This document shows positions 61,922 through 64,000 of a stretch of DNA of 64,000 bases, one piece after another (position 1 is the first letter of the stretch; every line of letters begins with the position of its first letter). Origin of the DNA: Clostridium sp. 1001271st1 H5 (GTDB lineage Bacteria; Bacillota; Clostridia; Lachnospirales; Lachnospiraceae); contig NZ_SPHO01000001.1 of the NCBI RefSeq assembly GCF_005845215.1, positions 295,146 through 359,145 of the forward strand, in the 5' to 3' direction. The position numbers were made by a program, and so were the translations under genes. The notes beneath the pieces were generated by a model, which was given only the letters and a program-made list of their open reading frames with translations, ran no database searches and was not told the origin of the DNA.

Positions 61922-63091
61922 ATGAAAATATATGTAGTGAAACAGGGAGACAGTGTTGACTCCATCGCAGATTCACAGGGGATTCCAGCAGAAACCCTTA
62001 TTTGGGCAAATCAGATAGAATATCCATACCGCCTGGCCGTTGGCCAGGCTCTTTATATTTCCGACGGGGAGACAGGGGAGGGGAGGAGGCCCCTGTTTTC
62101 CAGCGGTTATGCATATCCCTTTATAGACAGCGGGGTATTGGAGGACACCCTGCCCTATCTGAGCGCCATCAATATATTTTCCTATGGTTTTACGGAGGAC
62201 GGGAATCTGGTCCTTCCCATGGAGGATGATGCGTGGGTGATAGAAAGGGCGCTGCAATGGGGGGTCCGGCCCATGCTGACCCTGACGCCTCTGGGGGAGG
62301 ACGGGCGTTTTAACAATAATCTGGTGTCAGCCCTGGTGAGAATCCAGGAAAACCAGCAGCGCCTTATCTGGGAGCTGGGACGCATTATGCAGGAGAAGGG
62401 ATACGAAGGGCTGGACATTGATTTTGAGTATGTGCTGGCGGAAGACCGGGTGGAGTATGCTGATTTTGTGCGCAGGACCACCCAGGTCCTCAATATATTC
62501 GGCTATACGGTTACGGTGGCCCTTGCGCCGAAGACTTCGGCCCAGCAGAGAGGACTTCTCTACGAGGGAATTGATTACCGGCTGCTGGGGGAGGCAGCCA
62601 ACCATGTTATGCTGATGACCTATGAGTGGGGGTACAGCCAGGGACCTCCCATGGCTGTGGCGCCTATCAATATGGTCAGAAAGGTGGTGGAGTATGCAGT
62701 GACTGAGATTCCGCCTGAGAAAATCATACTGGGTATACCTAACTACGGCTATGACTGGCCCCTTCCCTTTGAACGGGGTGTTACCAGGGCCAGGTCCCTG
62801 GGAACCCTGGAGGCAGTGAAGCTGGCAGTGGACTTTGGAGTGGATATACGGTTTGACGAGACTGCCATGTCGCCCTACTTCCGGTACTGGCAGTATGGCA
62901 TCCAGCATGAGGTGTGGTATGAGGATGTCAGAAGCATCAGGGCAAAGTTTGACCTGATTAAGGAATTCAACCTGTACGGGGCGGGGTACTGGCAGCTCAT
63001 GCGGTTTTTCAGGGCCAACTGGCTGCTGATGGACGATATGTTTTACATTGAACGGGATTGGCCGCTCATGGAGTATGAAGATATGTCATAA
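61922..63091 (+). CDS. LysM-GH18 spore cortex-lytic type protein (SleL/YaaH-like)
   Basis: A 389-residue protein. Residues 2-46 form one LysM peptidoglycan-binding domain (YVVKQGDSVDSIADSQGIP, LIWANQ, LAVGQALYIS). The rest is a GH18 TIM barrel with the catalytic signature GYEGLDIDFEYV (DxDxE), and MLMTYEWGY and ILGIPNYGYDWPLP blocks. There is no signal peptide, as in SleL-type spore cortex enzymes, where two LysM copies are more usual; here only one is seen. It likely works in spore germination as an N-acetylglucosaminidase. Followed by an IMPase-family gene with its own ribosome site. Confidence 0.88.
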   Translation: MKIYVVKQGDSVDSIADSQGIPAETLIWANQIEYPYRLAVGQALYISDGETGEGRRPLFSSGYAYPFIDSGVLEDTLPYLSAINIFSYGFTEDGNLVLPMEDDAWVIERALQWGVRPMLTLTPLGEDGRFNNNLVSALVRIQENQQRLIWELGRIMQEKGYEGLDIDFEYVLAEDRVEYADFVRRTTQVLNIFGYTVTVALAPKTSAQQRGLLYEGIDYRLLGEAANHVMLMTYEWGYSQGPPMAVAPINMVRKVVEYAVTEIPPEKIILGIPNYGYDWPLPFERGVTRARSLGTLEAVKLAVDFGVDIRFDETAMSPYFRYWQYGIQHEVWYEDVRSIRAKFDLIKEFNLYGAGYWQLMRFFRANWLLMDDMFYIERDWPLMEYEDMS

Positions 63092-63157
63092 CGGCTGCAT
63101 CTGTGGTATAATGTGTTATACGCCCCGGTATATGGGGCGGCAGGAGGTAAAATACAT

Positions 63158-63934
63158 ATGAAGATAGAGACAGACAGGGTCCTGGAATTGGTTAAATCAG
63201 TGAAGCCGCTGTTTATGGACCATGAGAGGGCTTCCCGGATAACGGTAAAAGGGGCGGCGGATTTTGTGACCCAGGTTGATTTCCAGGTCCAGGAACGGAT
63301 GCGCAGCGGACTTTTTGACATGTATCCCCAGGTGCAGTTCATGGGGGAGGAGAAGGATAACAGGGACATTGACTTTTCAGAGGCAGTTTGGATACTGGAC
63401 CCGGTGGACGGGACCACCAACCTGATTCATGATTTCAGGTGCAGCGCCCTTTCACTGGCCCTCTGCGACAGGGGGCAGCTGGAGCTGGGAATCATATACC
63501 AGCCCTATACAGATGAACTGTTTCTGGCAAAGCGGGGCAAGGGGGCATACCTCAACGGAACCCCCATCCATGTCAGTCCTATCCGGGATTTGGGACAGAG
63601 CCTGATTTCCATTGGCACCAGTCCATATAAACATGATCTGGCAGACCGGAATTTTGAGGATTTCAAGCGCGTATTCCTCAAGTGCTCCGATATCAGGCGC
63701 ACCGGGTCCGCGGCAGTGGACCTGGCCTATGTGGCCTGCGGCAGGCTGGACGCATATTTTGAGCGTTATCTGAATCCATGGGATTTTGCGGCCGGTATGC
63801 TGCTGATTCAAGAGGCTGGGGGAAGGGTGACCACCTTTGCCGGAAATACGGTGGATGTGTCCGGGCCTTCGGACATACTGTCGTCCAACGGAAGGATTGG
63901 TATTCTGCTGGAGGATGAACTGCTCCCTGCGTGA
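63158..63934 (+). CDS. Inositol monophosphatase-family enzyme
   Basis: A 258-residue Mg2+/Li+-dependent phosphatase of the IMPase family. Metal-site motifs: GAADFVTQVD, MGEEKD, WILDPVDGTTNLIH (the family signature) and the C-terminal NPWDFAAGMLLIQEAGG. It hydrolyses inositol 1-phosphate or a related sugar phosphate/nucleotide (for example PAP); the substrate is unclear. ATG 63158 follows AGGAGG with nine bases; an in-frame start at 63113 is not supported. Confidence 0.92.
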   Translation: MKIETDRVLELVKSVKPLFMDHERASRITVKGAADFVTQVDFQVQERMRSGLFDMYPQVQFMGEEKDNRDIDFSEAVWILDPVDGTTNLIHDFRCSALSLALCDRGQLELGIIYQPYTDELFLAKRGKGAYLNGTPIHVSPIRDLGQSLISIGTSPYKHDLADRNFEDFKRVFLKCSDIRRTGSAAVDLAYVACGRLDAYFERYLNPWDFAAGMLLIQEAGGRVTTFAGNTVDVSGPSDILSSNGRIGILLEDELLPA

Positions 63935-63958
63935 TACGGTGTGAAAGGAACTGGAAGG

Positions 63959-64000
63959 ATGAAGAGAATGAACAGAGACACGGGGGGAAAGCGTGGAACA
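63959..64000 (+). CDS. Start of an unidentified gene (3' partial)
   Basis: ATG at 63959 has AAAGGA nine bases upstream and stays open to the window end, giving only 14 residues (basic, MKRMNRDTG...). Too short to identify; included because the ribosome site and the 24-base gap from the previous stop suggest a co-transcribed gene. Confidence 0.35.
   Translation, partial: MKRMNRDTGGKRGT

Noticed and set aside
1..64000. CRISPR arrays, tRNA or rRNA genes, prophage, transposases, toxin-antitoxin or other defence genes
   Set aside because: I looked for these and saw no repeat-spacer pattern, no RNA gene signature and no matching protein motifs.

Overview
The window looks like chromosomal DNA from a gut Lachnospiraceae of the Enterocloster (Clostridium clostridioforme/bolteae) type. 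This is inference from moderate GC, strong AGGAGG ribosome binding sites, Firmicutes-style sigma-A promoters, a spore-type LysM-GH18 protein, Lachnospiraceae-style hybrid kinases and three TRAP transporters with sugar and organic acid operons. I see no rRNA, tRNA, CRISPR, phage or insertion sequence. Annotation is by reading only; no database search was run.

Layout: (1) 1-8.4 kb: signalling operon with the tail of an EAL phosphodiesterase fused to a degenerate receiver, two hybrid histidine kinases, a separate HPt protein and a YARHG lipoprotein. (2) 8.5-15.5 kb: a NuoE-like [2Fe-2S] protein, DUF1062, CD3324-family and YciI proteins, a dicarboxylate/amino acid symporter, TRAP system 1 (minus strand) and a DUF3795 gene that has lost its 5' end. 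(3) 15.5-24.1 kb: a hydantoinase/dihydropyrimidinase next to an N-carbamoylsarcosine-amidase-like hydrolase, a long XRE regulator, a cyclase-family hydrolase, and a LysR-controlled UbiD-UbiX-LpdD decarboxylase set. (4) 24.3-31.1 kb: a TPP riboswitch and thiC, a membrane pyrophosphatase, a PNPOx-family protein and a membrane GGDEF-EAL protein. (5) 31.1-45 kb: an organic acid catabolic block: GntR, TRAP system 2, two tandem tartrate-dehydratase-type (TtdAB) pairs, a DapA-family aldolase, CitDEF, a broken AEC carrier, a tartrate/D-malate dehydrogenase, then a second GntR and an AraC regulator. (6) 45-57 kb: rhamnose genes (rhaB-rhaM-rhaA-rhaD), a divergent AraC regulator, TRAP system 3, a GH105 unsaturated rhamnogalacturonyl hydrolase, a rhamnogalacturonan acetylesterase and isoaspartyl dipeptidase. 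(7) 57-64 kb: a broken MBL-fold gene, TetR, a small conserved protein, EcsC-like protein, MarR-MATE operon, LysM-GH18 protein and an inositol-monophosphatase-family enzyme.

The most interesting unit is region 5. A TGGATACA / TGTATCCA sequence is repeated just downstream of the gntR promoter, just downstream of a consensus promoter for TRAP system 2, and again in front of citD. This suggests one FCD-type GntR repressor controls uptake, dehydration, aldol cleavage and acyl-lyase cleavage of a hydroxylated di- or tricarboxylic acid that I cannot name from sequence. CitC, CitG and CitX are absent from the block, and CitF lacks its usual N-terminal arm.

Region 6 reads as import and intracellular breakdown of acetylated rhamnogalacturonan-I fragments, with a TRAP transporter in the place where an ABC system is usual, followed by rhamnose catabolism. 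Region 3 suggests use of hydantoin-like compounds through N-carbamoyl intermediates. Three genes (DUF3795, AEC carrier, MBL-fold) are broken by deletions, which points to ongoing gene loss.
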